A DNA stretch of 64,000 nt from Apostichopus japonicus (lineage: Eukaryota > Echinodermata > Holothuroidea > Aspidochirotida > Stichopodidae): the NCBI RefSeq assembly GCF_037975245.1, contig NC_092575.1, forward strand, positions 6,389,501 to 6,453,500. Reading direction: 5' to 3'. The position numbers and the translations under genes were made by a program. The stretch's first letter is position 1. Every line of letters begins with the position of its first letter. The notes below the pieces were generated by a model. It worked only from the letters and a program-made list of their open reading frames with translations. It was not told the DNA's origin and did no database searches. Below are positions 34,012 to 46,000 of the stretch, piece by piece.

Positions 34012-34839
34012 TGCTGCTGCTGCTGTTTTGCCATATAGTCCTATAGAACCGTCGGCATTCTCTTGTTTGCCTTTGCTCTTGCCACGGCCATTCCTCCATC
34101 TGTCCACTTCTTGATGTTATCGATCCATCCTGTTTTCCTACGTCCTGGCCTGGCCTTCCCTTCTACTTCTCCTTCTACTGTCATCTGAATTAGGCTATCT
34201 GATCGGCGCTTCCAATGTCCATACATGGACAGCTTCCTCTTCCTTAACTGGACAAGTAGACCTTCCTCTTCTGAAACTCCTACCCTTTGGCGGATCCAAG
34301 CATTTGTCTTTCTATCTTTCCAGCTGACCTGAAGCATTCTACGCCACACCCACAGCTCAAATGATTCTATTTTCTTCATGTCATTCTGTTTTAATGCCCA
34401 ACTTTCTGCACCATAGAGAGCTACACTCCACACAAGAGATTTCACCACTGTTTCTTCAGTTTCAGGCTGATCTCTTTTGCCTTCCACAATCCAATTAGTT
34501 GGCTGGTGGCATCTCTTGCAATTGCCAACCTAGTACAAATCTCTGGTGTAGAGTCTCCATCAATCCTTACCATTGAGCCAAGGTATTTGAAGCTGTATAC
34601 CTGGTTGATTGCACTTCCGCCAAGAAAGATCTGTTCTTTGCTACCATGAACCATAACATGAGTTTTGGCTGAGTTTATATGGAGACCAAAGGTGTGGCTG
34701 CATTTCTCCAATTCTACTGCTTGCTTTTCCAGTTCCGTTTTTGAGCGTGCAATCAGTGTGGTGTCATCAGCATAGCGTATATTCCATATTGCTCTTCCAC
34801 CAACAATGCTACCCGATCTTTCATCTAGTGTCTCTTTGT
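34012..34839 (-). mobile_element. 5'-truncated LINE with 11-bp target duplication
   Basis: The minus strand encodes the end of a non-LTR reverse transcriptase with the YADD box (IRYADDTTLIARSKTELEKQ), HINSAKTHVMVHGS and YSFKYLGSMV. After a one-base frameshift near 34450-34480 it continues with VWSVALYGAESWALKQ, KRKLSMYGHWKRRSDSL and a terminal IDNIKKWTDGG. It ends in a (CAG)n 3' tail, seen as CTGCTGCTGCTG on the plus strand. TAATCCGGAAC is duplicated at 34001-34011 and 34840-34850, and block A shows the empty site at about 5320. The 5' truncation and tail indicate target-primed reverse transcription. Confidence 0.9.
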
Positions 34840-35087
34840 TAATCCGGAACATTTTCGTGGAAATGCTTCGATTAATATTTTTCTATATCTATTGCATAAT
34901 GAATATATTCATTTTTGATGTAAATCAACACAATTTTTAAGATCTCATTAAGCCTAGTCAAAGAACCTAGTGATGTTAAGATGCTATGCAGGCTAATTGT
35001 AAAGTCTAGAACTTTAAAGGTTGATTTACGACCTGGGCAGGTCGATTACGTAATCACAAAACTTTCCTGGCTATAGTGTGCTATAAT

Positions 35088-36642
35088 CAGTGTTCGATTT
35101 TTCCGGTATCGCATCGCAAAATGCGATCCAAAACGACAAACTTGCGAGACGTTTCCAAATCAGCATCGCACATTGTGCCGATTTGTGCGATACAAATTCC
35201 TAGTCAGATTTGGGAGCAAACACTCAAACCTTAACTTACGAACTGTCGATCACAATGAAGAAGTTATAATTTATTGAGTTTATACTCAATGTACAACTTA
35301 TTCACTTGACCGTATAGCGAAAAAAAAACCTGAAAAAATAATATCCTACCATAGTTAAGTGTAAAGCAAATAGCCTAACCACCTCGGCGGTTACGGATCT
35401 CACGTAACTAAAAGGTTCCCTGGCAACGTGCCAAAAAAATGTTAACAAACAGGTGTTACACAGGGGATGAGCTCACAGTTGTTGCGAAGGTACCTGTGCA
35501 AATTCGCAGCACATGTACCGTGGTACAGTAGTTGGGTATAGGGTTAAACACTGCAGTTGTAAAAATGTACGCATAATGCACGCTATTCATTGTTAGGCAG
35601 TCTAGAAACGGGGCTTTGCTGAACGTTGTTTGTTTCATAATATCGGAAGTTTTGTAAGTTGCACTTTTTAAAGATTGAAAGACAGATTAAATCTCTTTTC
35701 ATTTTATAACATAATATAGCTACTTTAACTTGTCATTTTAAAATTTTCATCAGTTTCGTGACAATTTAAATAAAAAAAGTTGTCAGTATTTTGCATCCTC
35801 AACTGCGAATTTTTTCATCGCCAGACATCGCAAAAAATGACAACAATTTTCGGGGGCTTTCGCCCCCAGGATCCCCACGAGGGGTTCTACCCCATGACCC
35901 CACCATAGCCCTAAGACGGGCCCCTGGACACCACGCCTTTATGCTCGCACGTTACGCGTGCTAGGCAGGCGAACACCGGCGGGAAATCGGCAGTGTGTTC
36001 GCGGGAAATTGAACAAGGTTTTCCAAAACTGCTGAACTGTGCAGTTACTGTATGCATCATGTTCAAGGTTTTCACGGAGGCCTTTGAGGAAATGAATGGT
36101 TAGTACAGTGTATATATGCTGCACTAATGCTGTGTGTAGGCCAAGGTTCACGAAGGTCATTGGTTATATTTGCGCGCCGTAGACGTGTTTTTAGATGTTA
36201 CGGAGAGTCAGGTTTCCATGGATATTAATAGAAAATGAATCTGAGTTTAACTGACGCTAAAGAAATGGATCGTCTTGGGCAGATTAACAAATCATTGCAA
36301 GTATCAATAAGTACAGGTAGCTCTGCTGTTAAAAAGAAAAGTTCAATATCGGTTTGCTGTTATCGGCAATTAGGCAAAATTTTACCGATACCGATATGCT
36401 GCCGATATTGCAAATATCGGCCGATACCGATATTGAAAACGATTATCGTAGCAACACTAGTATACATAATAATAATAAACAAACATTTTCTAGTTAATAC
36501 ATTAATCGCCAACATTTGGTCCGTTTTGTGGTAATTTCAAAACTGCTATTCAATATTGGGGAACTGCTATGCAACAAAAATATTGTATAGCAATTGTCGA
36601 AATTTGTTGCTATGCAATTTTTTGGCCATAAGTCGAACACTG
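35088..36642. mobile_element. hAT-like non-autonomous transposon, 1.55 kb
   Basis: The ends are CAGTGTTCGA at 35088 and TCGAACACTG at 36642, perfectly inverted over 10 bp. An exact 8-bp duplication GCTATAAT flanks it (35080-35087 and 36643-36650). Block A has the empty site at about 5560. Inside are CpG-bearing ends (GGTATCGCATCGC) and a segment of dense CCGATA repeats near 36350-36440. No transposase frame is recognised; the frames at 35939-36160 and 36235-36534 are unsupported. Confidence 0.92.
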
Positions 36643-37606
36643 GCTATAATTGGGACCAATAAAATAAAGATCTTTAAGTCTCCATTGAAGGCTAACAGCT
36701 GAGTAAGGCTATCATGTTATGGTTAATCATATTGTTGCTAACTACATTGTGGCTTCAATATAGGTTCTGTGTCCGACTGAGTAAAAGTTTCACTGTTCAG
36801 ACTAGGGGCCTGTAACAATTACTTACTATTGGTTTCAATACGTTACTATAGTCCATACACTATATCAAAGATTCGCCCTGTATTTGGGAAACTTTGACGA
36901 TTCTTTTTTTTTCCAGAGCTCCTGCAAGATTAGTAGCAATACCACTATACAAAGGCTAGGGTTTCCAGGTGTAACACTATAGGAAATTTTCCCTCTGTTA
37001 CAACACTTTTTCTTAGGGAATATTCACCCTCACCGCCCTGAAAATTTCACCCTGCCCGGACCTACCCAGTCACAGCATATATGCTGTGATATCAATTGAC
37101 ATTCTATAGAAGTGTGTTTGAAACATGTTCAACACATGGGGTCAGCCCGATATTCATAAGGACCATTAGTCATAAGGGTCATTGTTCATAAGTTTCGTTA
37201 TTCATAACGTGCATTTTCCGAGAAAAAAAGGGTCTGTTATCCATAATCGGAAGAAAGGTTCGTTATTCTTAAAAAAAGGGTCATTGTTCATAAGGTCCAT
37301 TATTCATAACCGGAAAAAGGTTCGATATTCATAATAGCAAAAAAGGTCCGTTATTCATAATCGGAAAATGGTTTGATATTCATAATAGCAAAAAAGTCCA
37401 TTTATCATAATCGGAAAAAGGTCCAGTATTCATACAGTAATAAAAGCAAATGTAAAGCAGGGCGGAGCGACCCTCTCCCTACCCCCTTCCCCCCCCCCCA
37501 AAAAAAGGTTATAAAACATATCCTGTGGGCAAATGGTTCATGCTGCAGCTGTGACTAGACGGCAAATTATTCATGCGGTAGCCGTACTTTCGGTAGTTGC
37601 CGTCGT

Positions 37607-40600
37607 TAGGTTTGATAGTAAACGTTCGGGAATTGTTAACGTTACGGGATACGAACCGAACATTAAGGGAACTTGAAGTCGGGGTTAAATTGATTACATA
37701 TGTGATTGCATATGTGGTTACATTGATATATTATATATAAATATATATGTTTTAATTTAATAAGGAAGCGTTCGGGAATTGTTAGTCGGTAGGATTGTTC
37801 AGTGTTTTAGGGGTTAGGTTTGATAGGTTGTTATAGACACCGATTCCCCTTTGTTTGTATAAAATTAAATTAACACTATGTAGAACTATATAAACACTTA
37901 ACAGCTGTGAACAATACCCTTGATTAATGCCTGGCGGACTTGATAAACGCTTGACCGAAGTCATCAAGCAGAACAATAGCTGTGGATTAATAAACCAAAT
38001 TGAACTAGTGAAATAGAAAAGGTGATATTATTCCACACCGATTCCCCTTTGTTTGTGCATGTAATTAAATAACTTCCATTATATGCATAACCGCCTAAAG
38101 AAGTGTAATCCTCCCATTATACCCGAAATAACTGCTTAGACCCCTATCGATATCGAGTGGACCTCACTTTATTCACCTACCACGAAGTAACATAACCCAA
38201 AATAAATCAAATTGAACTAGTGAAATAGAAAAAGTATTATTATTATGACTGAATATTAGTTTAAAAAATGGTTGGGCGAAATGACCATGCTGGTTGGGCG
38301 AAATGACCATGTTGGTTGGGCAAAATGACCATGCTGGTTGGGCGAAATGACCAGGCTGGTTGGGCGAAATGACCAGACTGGTTGGGCGAAATGACCAGGC
38401 GTTTTTGGGCGAAATGGCAGTTGGGCGAAATGGTTGTTGGGCGAAGGGACCAGAAAGCGCTCGAAACTGCCAGTGGGTACCTCATCTTTTGGCGGGTAGT
38501 GGGATTCAGGGGCACTGGGGCGTGACGACACCCCGCTGTTGCGAACCAGATTTAGAACAAACTCTTGCACTTGTTCACGCCAAGCTGACAATAATCGACA
38601 CTTGAACTTACCGATGGTTGTATAACCGCCATGATGATTGCTGAGGTTGCGGATTTCTGAAGGCTTTCTAGTCACTTCGCCCAACAACCATTTCGCCCAA
38701 CTACCATTTCGCCCAACCAGCCTGGTCATTTCGCCCAACCAGCCTGGTCATTTCGCCCAACCAGCATGGTCATTTCGCCCAACCATGTTGGTCATTTCGC
38801 CCAACCAGCATGGTCATTTCGCCCAACCATGTTGGTCATTTCGCCCAACCTTATTTTTACTAATATTCAGTCAGAATAATATTACTTTTTCTATTCCACT
38901 AGTTCAATTTGATTTATTTTGGGTTAGGTTACTTCGTGGTAGGTGAATAAAGTGAGGTCTGCTCGATATCGATCGGAGTCTGAGCAGTTATTTCGGGTAT
39001 AATGGGAGGATTACACTACGTTAGGCGTTTACGCATACAATGGAAGTTATATTATTATTATACAAACAAAGGGAATAATACAACCGTTTCTATTTCACTA
39101 CTTCAATTTGATTTATTTTGGGTTAAATTATTGGAAGTTATATTATTATTATTATATGGAAGTTATATTATTATGCAAACAAAGGGGAATCGGTCTTCAT
39201 AAAATCTATCAAACCTAACCCCTAAAACACTGATCCATCCTACTGACTAAGAATTCCCGAACGTTTCCTTATTAAATTGAAAAATATATATATATATAAA
39301 ACCTGTCCGTAATATTGAAGTACTATATTTAATCAATGTAACCACTTTATCAATGTAACCACATATGTAATCACATATATAATCAATTAAACCACGACTT
39401 CAAGTTTCCTTAATACTCGGTTCGTATCCCGTAACGTTAACAATTCCCGAACGTTTACTATCAAACCTATCAAACATAACCCCTAAAACACTGATCCATC
39501 CTCAGGATTCCTTAATATTCGGTTCGTATCCTGTAACGTTAAAAATTCCCGAACGTTTCCTCACTAAAGTTATACAAAGTAAAGGACTTCAAGTTTCCTT
39601 AACATTCCTTAATATTCGAACGTTTACTATCACACCCAACCCCTAACACACTGATCGATCCTCAAGTTTCCTTAATATTCGGTTCGTATCCTGTAACGTT
39701 AACAATTCCCGAACGTTTTCTTTTGAAGAATCATATTTGGAAGCAGGACACTTCGCCCAACAACCATTTCGCCCAACTGCCATTTCGCCCAACCTTACCA
39801 TTTCGCCCAACCAGCCTGGTCATTTCGCCCAACCAGCCTGGTCATTTCGCCCAACCAGCCTGGTCATTTCGCCCAACCAGCCTGGTCATTTCGCCCAACC
39901 AGGCTGGTCATTTCGCCCAACCTTGATTAAATATGATACTTGAAAAGGAAACGTTCAAGAATTGTTAACATTACATGATACACGAACCGAATATTAAGGA
40001 AACTTGAGGATCGATCAGTGTTTTAGGGGTTAGGTTTGATGGGTTTTTATGAAGACCGATTCCCCTGTGTTTGTATAATAATATAACTTCCATTGTATGC
40101 GTAAACGCCTAAAGTAGTGTAATCCTCCCATTATACCCGAAATAACTGCTCAGACTCCGATCGATATCGAGCGAACCTCACGTTTTTATTTACCTATTAC
40201 GAAGTAACCTAACCCAAAATAAATCAAATTGAACTAGTGGAATAGAAAAAGTAATGTTGTTCTGACTGAATATTAGTAAAAATAAGGTTGGGCGAAATGA
40301 CCAACACGGTTGGGCGAAATGACCATGCTGGTTCGGCGAAATGACTATGATGGTTGGGCGAAATGACCATGCTGGTTGGGCGAAATGACCAGGCTGGTTG
40401 GGCGAAATGACCAGGCTGGTTGGGCGAAATGACCAGGCTGGTTGGGCGAAATGACCAGGCTGGTTGGGCGAAATGACCAGGCTGGTTGGGCGAAATGGCA
40501 GTTGGGCGAAATGGTTGTTGGGCGAAGTGACTAGAAAGCTCATATTTGATCAAGGTTGGGCGAAATGACCAGGCTGGTTGGGCGAAATGACCAGGCTGGT

Positions 40601-40700
40601 TGGGCGAAATGACCAGGCTGGTTGGGCGAAATGGTAAGGTTGGGCGAAATGGCAGTTGGGCGAAATGGTTGTTGGGCGAAGTGTCCTGTTCCTAAGCACT
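37607..40700. repeat. Inverted modules with GGGCGAAATGACC minisatellites
   Basis: Repeated modules alternate in orientation. The left module 37607-38457 is matched in inverse by 38661-39480, and again in forward form by 39926-40530. Shared landmarks are TTTAGGGGTTAGGTTTGAT, GGAATTGTTAACGTTACG and CCATTATACCCGAAATAACT. Five arrays of a 22-bp unit lie at 38269-38450 (+), 38675-38852 (-), 39748-39922 (-), 40287-40530 (+) and 40551-40685 (+). All end on the same side with two shortened units reading GGCAGTTGGGCGAAATGG and TTGTTGGGCGAAG. Repetitive Pro/Gln/His frames through the arrays are artefacts. Mechanism and superfamily unknown. Confidence 0.85.
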
Positions 40701-40847
40701 AAGCGGATATAGCTTGTGTCGAGATCGGTGTCATTTCGATGACTGTGTACTAAGCCTGTGCGTTGCTGATTATTATTCTGCACTTGTCCATGTGCGGATT
40801 GTGCGGGACCGTAGCAATGTTTTTACACGATAAACATGGTTTATCGG

Positions 40848-40976
40848 CGATAATACATGTTTTTTAAGAGATGAACATGTTTTTTTTTTCAAGCGGTAAA
40901 CATGGTTTATTGCCGATAAACCATGTTTATCGCTCGAAAAAAACATGTTTATCTCTTAAAAAACATGTATTATCGC
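40848..40976. repeat. Near-perfect 129-bp hairpin
   Basis: Arms of about 60 bp begin CGATAATACATGTTTTTTAA and end in its reverse complement, with small mismatches (T-tract length, TTGCC loop). A second, shorter palindrome (ACGATAAACATGG / TTTATCGGCG) precedes it. It lies directly at the point where Ig copy E is cut off. Confidence 0.85.
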
Positions 40977-40977
40977 A

Positions 40978-41468
40978 GGGGAATGACTGTTAAACAAACG
41001 ATACGTTTGATGCAGTATAATCGTACTTGCATTCATGTTTGAATCTTGTGTCAGTACAACATCGTAAAAACCGGAATCCTGGACAACAGTGTTCTCGATA
41101 GTAAAAGCAAGTTCTGCTGAAATTGGCCTTCCGTCCTTGTCTCGTATTATAAAGCTGATATCAAATTTATAACGGTCAAATGTAAGCTCATCTTCGTAAG
41201 AAAATCTATATCTCCTTGCAGGAATAAAGTTCGATGTTTTTTGGCTCAAACTTGTTGTAAAGTTCATAAAAATCTAATAGTAGCCAGGATCAGCCATAGA
41301 GAATACTCGCGTTGGAAATACAACATCGCAACCAGTAGACTGTACGTAACAACTAATTAGTTCATCATTCGACACACCTGAACACATCTTACTACAAGCA
41401 AGAGTATTAACAAAGGATGGTTCGATAAAAGAGAGAAGTCAAATAATGTAAGCAACTTTAAGATCTAT
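40978..41468 (-). pseudogene. Ig-like family pseudogene, copy E
   Basis: Closest to copy D over the shared part (FMNFTTSLSQKTSNFIPARR, ELAFTIENTVVQDSGFYDVV, RLFNSHSP). Lesions read against the intact copies: the start ATG is ATA, a Leu codon in the signal peptide is TGA, and the Trp codon of YYW is TAG. The second Ig domain and any membrane segment are missing, cut at 40978 by the hairpin. It is head-to-head with copy C, as D is with B. Confidence 0.85.
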
Positions 41469-43089
41469 CTTTCGAAGCTTCTTTGTATGAATCTATTAAT
41501 GCTGTTTAATTGCTACCATGTGTTTATTTCTTGGTACAAAGCATTGCTGGCTCGTCTTTGGGTGCCTGTGTATCTTGAGATAAAGTTACACTCTAAAAAC
41601 ACTTGGGTTAAAATTGACCCAAATTGGGTCACTTTTTGACCCAAATGAAAGTCAGGAGGGAACCTAACACATTTGGGTCAAACTGACCCAGAAAATAAGG
41701 TCAGAATAAGTGACCCAATTTATGGGTTGAAAATTTGACCCAGAAATATTGGTAAATATTGACCCAGGCAAGGGTTATGATGGAAAATCAACCAAATTTG
41801 GGTCAGCTTGACTCTTATAGGAAAAAATACATAAATACAAAAGGCTTCATTTGACAGAGCAATTTATTGATATAACTCCTTCAAAGAAAGTGAACTGAAA
41901 TGTAAAATTGCAACAAAACTGAATGTTTCATTAACATGGTACCATAGTACAAGATCTAAAGGAAGGAATTGTTTGTAGCATTACCAATGATTTAATATTT
42001 TTTTTACCCCATTGCAATTTTTACATAAACAATTTCAACATTTTATTAGACTTGTTTGGATAAAATACAATTTGCTGAATGTATGAACGAACACTTTCTA
42101 GCTAGACATGTGTGTGTCTTCATAGTGATAGTTATCAGCTAAAGCATAGACTAGCTCGCATGGGGAGGTATTTGCCTTACTTAAGATGTAATAACAAAAG
42201 AAGAAAATGACAATCAAAACATGGTTGCCACATTTTTAAAAGATGGGGTGATGGATGGTCAGGCTTGAAAATGTTCACTAAATTAGGCCTCGTAAAGAAA
42301 GATTCCCCCCCCCCCCCCCTTTTAACACTTATCCATGGCTTTCATTAAACGGCGGCAAGCCTATAAGTAATGAGTCCAAATATTATGTGTAATATTTATA
42401 CTGCTGTTGTACATAACCCAGCACAGGTAAATATTGTATATGTAAATATGTGTAGAATGGATACGCAGATTTCTGCATTCCAAGAGCCGTTCAATTGAAA
42501 ATAGTCCAAGAAATTTATTTAGAGCAGATAACTGGGACTGGGACAATCCATATAATTTCCTTCTAAAATTTCATGACAGCAAAACAATTTGTGAGCTGCA
42601 ACTTTGGAACTGGAATTTATGAGATGAAAACAAATATGATCATACAGGCTGAAAACGTTTTGCCAATTCTTCTTAGAATACAAAAATATCTTTGCTTTGT
42701 ATATGAGGCAAGTATGCCTTGGTCCCATAAACATGATTCAACTAACAGTTGAGATTTCAACTAAAATCACACAACTTCAGATGATCATAAAGGTTGCTCG
42801 GCATTGAACAAAATTGTGTCCAAATTCTTTCAACTGTTATGTAAAAAGGAATTGTAATGGACAGTTGAATCGATTGACAAGTTAATTCTAGTGTTGCACT
42901 GTGCGACTATTGTTTCAACTTTGTTGAAAGTTCTTGTTGAAGCATGAATATGGGACCCAGGTATGAAAATTTTCAGCCCTACTTCATTTTGATTTTCAAA
43001 TATGTCTTCAATGACACAACTGATAATGAAATTTTCCCAGGTACATCAATGTCGTATACAACAGTCTGGAGGAACTGCCGGGAGTTGTA

Positions 43090-46000
43090 TCATTGCCACT
43101 GATAATCCATATCAAAAACATGAAAACACTTAAAACATAAATCAATGGCATTAATCAGCGACTCCTGTGGAATGGCTTCTCTCTCTATGATTATGTAAGT
43201 TTGTTCCGGGCTAACCCTGCTGCTTCCAATAGCTAGAACGAATGGTTGCTTTTGTTTCACCCCTTCAAGGTAGTGTAGAAAATTGGTTCCAATCTGAAAT
43301 GAAAAAGAAAAGGTTATGGAAGCAAACTTCTTAGATTTATTCGAATACTGCCTTCCATATAGAAAGGATCATATATTGTAGTACTCCCCAGAAGGTGGGG
43401 TATTGATAGAAGCAATCTTTGTTTTGATTAAGGATGTGCAATATTTAGCATTCACAACTTCAGTGATGAATAGTGCCACAATTTCATAGAGGGTTGTAGA
43501 GATGCCAGGTATTTTATGCATTGTACTGAAAACAAGTTTTTTTTTACTAATTCAGATATAAAGAATTGTCGGGCCTCTGTAAGTTAATTTGAGGCTCATC
43601 GAGGAACCCTGGACAATTGATTTTGGATGAACACAGTGTTCAAAAGTTAACAAGACAATTATACTATCCCAGCATACTGCCTGGAATACCGCAATGTCCT
43701 ATCCGATCGGTGTGAATTAGATTGTACACTCTTCCACTGCACACTCAACATATTCTGCATTCACATTTATATACATGTATTCATATATCATGTGTATACT
43801 GGACTGAGGAATCATTGTTACAACTCTACCTGTAATGAATTTGGTTTAGGGTTTGTACAATGCAACCTGGTGCAGTTGTCTGTGTGAGAACTTGCTAGTG
43901 GGTAATGTTTTCACAATTTCTGGGGGTGGTGAGGTTCTTCGGGCATTTGATTGGTACAGCTGCAGAGCATTAGTGACCGATGCTTTGATAGTCCTCTTCC
44001 ACCATTCCCCTTGGGAAAGTGGCTGAATGCATCGTTCATGTCTTTCAGATGGGAACATAAAATGGTGGTTCTAGGAGCAGGGTGGGATTGTAATTGATGA
44101 ATGTCTTGTCTCACCAATCGATGTACACTGCTCGAGAACAGAAGGCAAGCTCTTTGCCTGTTTCATCCATAATTGTATCGTCTGTCAATTTTCCTAGATG
44201 AACCTGTAACCGACGATGATCTGATAAAAGGAATTTTTCTACTTCAAATTTAGCTTTCAGCTCACCTTTTGCAAATCCACAAATGAAGTTAGGGCATCTT
44301 CAATTGTAGCCCGTTTTCCTTTGCCAATTAGTAAGATGCATGGAATGCACTGCAGTGCAATGTTGCATACTTCATCATCTGTAAAGAGGGAAAATAAGAA
44401 CCTTGGGGAAAGATTCACAGACTTAACACTCATAGAGTCACTGATTATGCCTGTGTTATAAGCTAACACATTTGTGGTAATATATGATGATATATCAGTT
44501 ACAAAAAGGCTTTCAGTGGAACATTATGCATTATATAGTGTGGATAGGATCTCTGACGGCTCTACAAATCCACCAATTTCTCAACAGCATCTCTGATTGT
44601 GATCCAAAGTTGGGTGGATGCCAGGCCAATGAATGTTCGTCGATGAAGCAAGACAATATTACCAGAATTCTGATGCGAGAATAGAAAACATTTGTAGCTT
44701 ATAACAAATCCGATGTCATCTATGTTGAATGTGCAGGGTTGTGCCCATGCCAGACCTAAGACACTGTGTACTGACACATGGCAATCAAGCATAATACTTG
44801 ACACTATTCTGTTATCTGACTGGCCACCTTAATCCCCTGACTGACCCCCTCCTCCAAATACACACCATTTTCATTATTTCCCCTGACTGAGTTGAAGCTC
44901 AGCCGGGGCCCAGTGACACATCACTGGCAGTGTCACATGAAAACAGTTCACATGCATTTTACCTGGGTTAAGTTATTGCACCTTAGTTACCTGATAGTTG
45001 ACTGCTGTCTTGATCAATCCCCAGGTGTCAAGACCAACCATTTTGCTTGTCAGCATAATGCAGTAGGTTCCTAGCGAGTGCAGGTGTCCATAACAGGAAC
45101 AATTTGTCCCCACACTTTGGCTTGATGACTTCAAAGTCAAGATTAATCTGAAAAAGGATGAAATATGTGACAAATCTGCACAGAAAGCATTTTTTTGTGC
45201 CCAGACTTGGACTGTGAAGATTTTTTCCTGTATAATTTTTTACACAATGATGATAAAAGGTATATACAATATACAGTATTGCTATGGAAAAGATTTACAC
45301 ATTGTTAGTGTGGGTGAAAACAACTTATCACAGATAAAAGCTTTCAAATTGGGAAATTTTGGTAGCCCATCGGACTACTGCTACTAAGTGTTCTGACAGT
45401 TGTGGTAGTCCAACGTATATTTGGTTGTCTAGGGCTACACTCTGCTACAGCCTACTGAACTACCACATATTTCGAACCCTGACGATTATGCCAGGCCCTA
45501 TATAGATTGAGGTTTGTCTGGTGCTGGCATCATAATCTGAATATTTTCAATGAATGTTGAAGCAATTTAGCTGAAAAGTGCAAAGTTACAGGCACCCCGT
45601 GCTACTTACAGTACTTGTTACAACACCCCCCCCCCCGCCCCTGCTTAACTGTACATACTTAATTTGTAGAATTTATATACAAGTATTTATCGTAGGGTAT
45701 CATAAGGTGCCCGAATACTGCATATACACCTAGGCTACCTAACAATACGTTCCAATATTACCGTATAACAACGTGCTCAAAAAGCAATATGAACAAATAA
45801 GATCTGCTAGGCCTACTTATTTTTAACCATAATATATGCAAAACAGGCTGTTTTTTCACATCTTGACCAAATAGACCTAGCATAGGCCTATAACATTCTA
45901 GGCTAGGCCTAAATGTTATTTTGTATGATAATTCAAAATTTTCATTGCCAAGAAATTTTCAAATGAAATTGTTGTAAATTTATTCCAAGTTCTGCCTCTT

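Larger units (their letters stand above)
33097..37607. repeat. Duplicated downstream block, copy in B
   Basis: Same non-coding sequence as 4430-6550, with two clean insertions: a LINE at 34012-34839 and a hAT-like element at 35088-36642. The TTCATAA array is at 37155-37435. Homology to A ends near 37607, where the GGGCGAA modules begin; a short further match (38458-38590 to 6625-6760) lies beyond the first module. Confidence 0.8.

Noticed and set aside
38269-38450. CRISPR-like direct repeats
   Set aside because: The 22-bp units are contiguous, without unique spacers, and the genome is eukaryotic.
38256-40783. Overlapping frames with repeated Pro-Asn-Gln and His-Phe-Ala-Gln words, looking like a repeat protein
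   Set aside because: They occur in several frames and both strands of a 22-bp minisatellite, with no start context, signal or flanking coding sequence.
44991-45147. A 157-bp exon-like segment with good acceptor and donor in the CACTA-like element
   Set aside because: Its length and phase do not fit between exons 1 and 2 of the predicted gene and one natural frame has a stop; kept out of the gene model, though it could be an untranslated or alternative exon.
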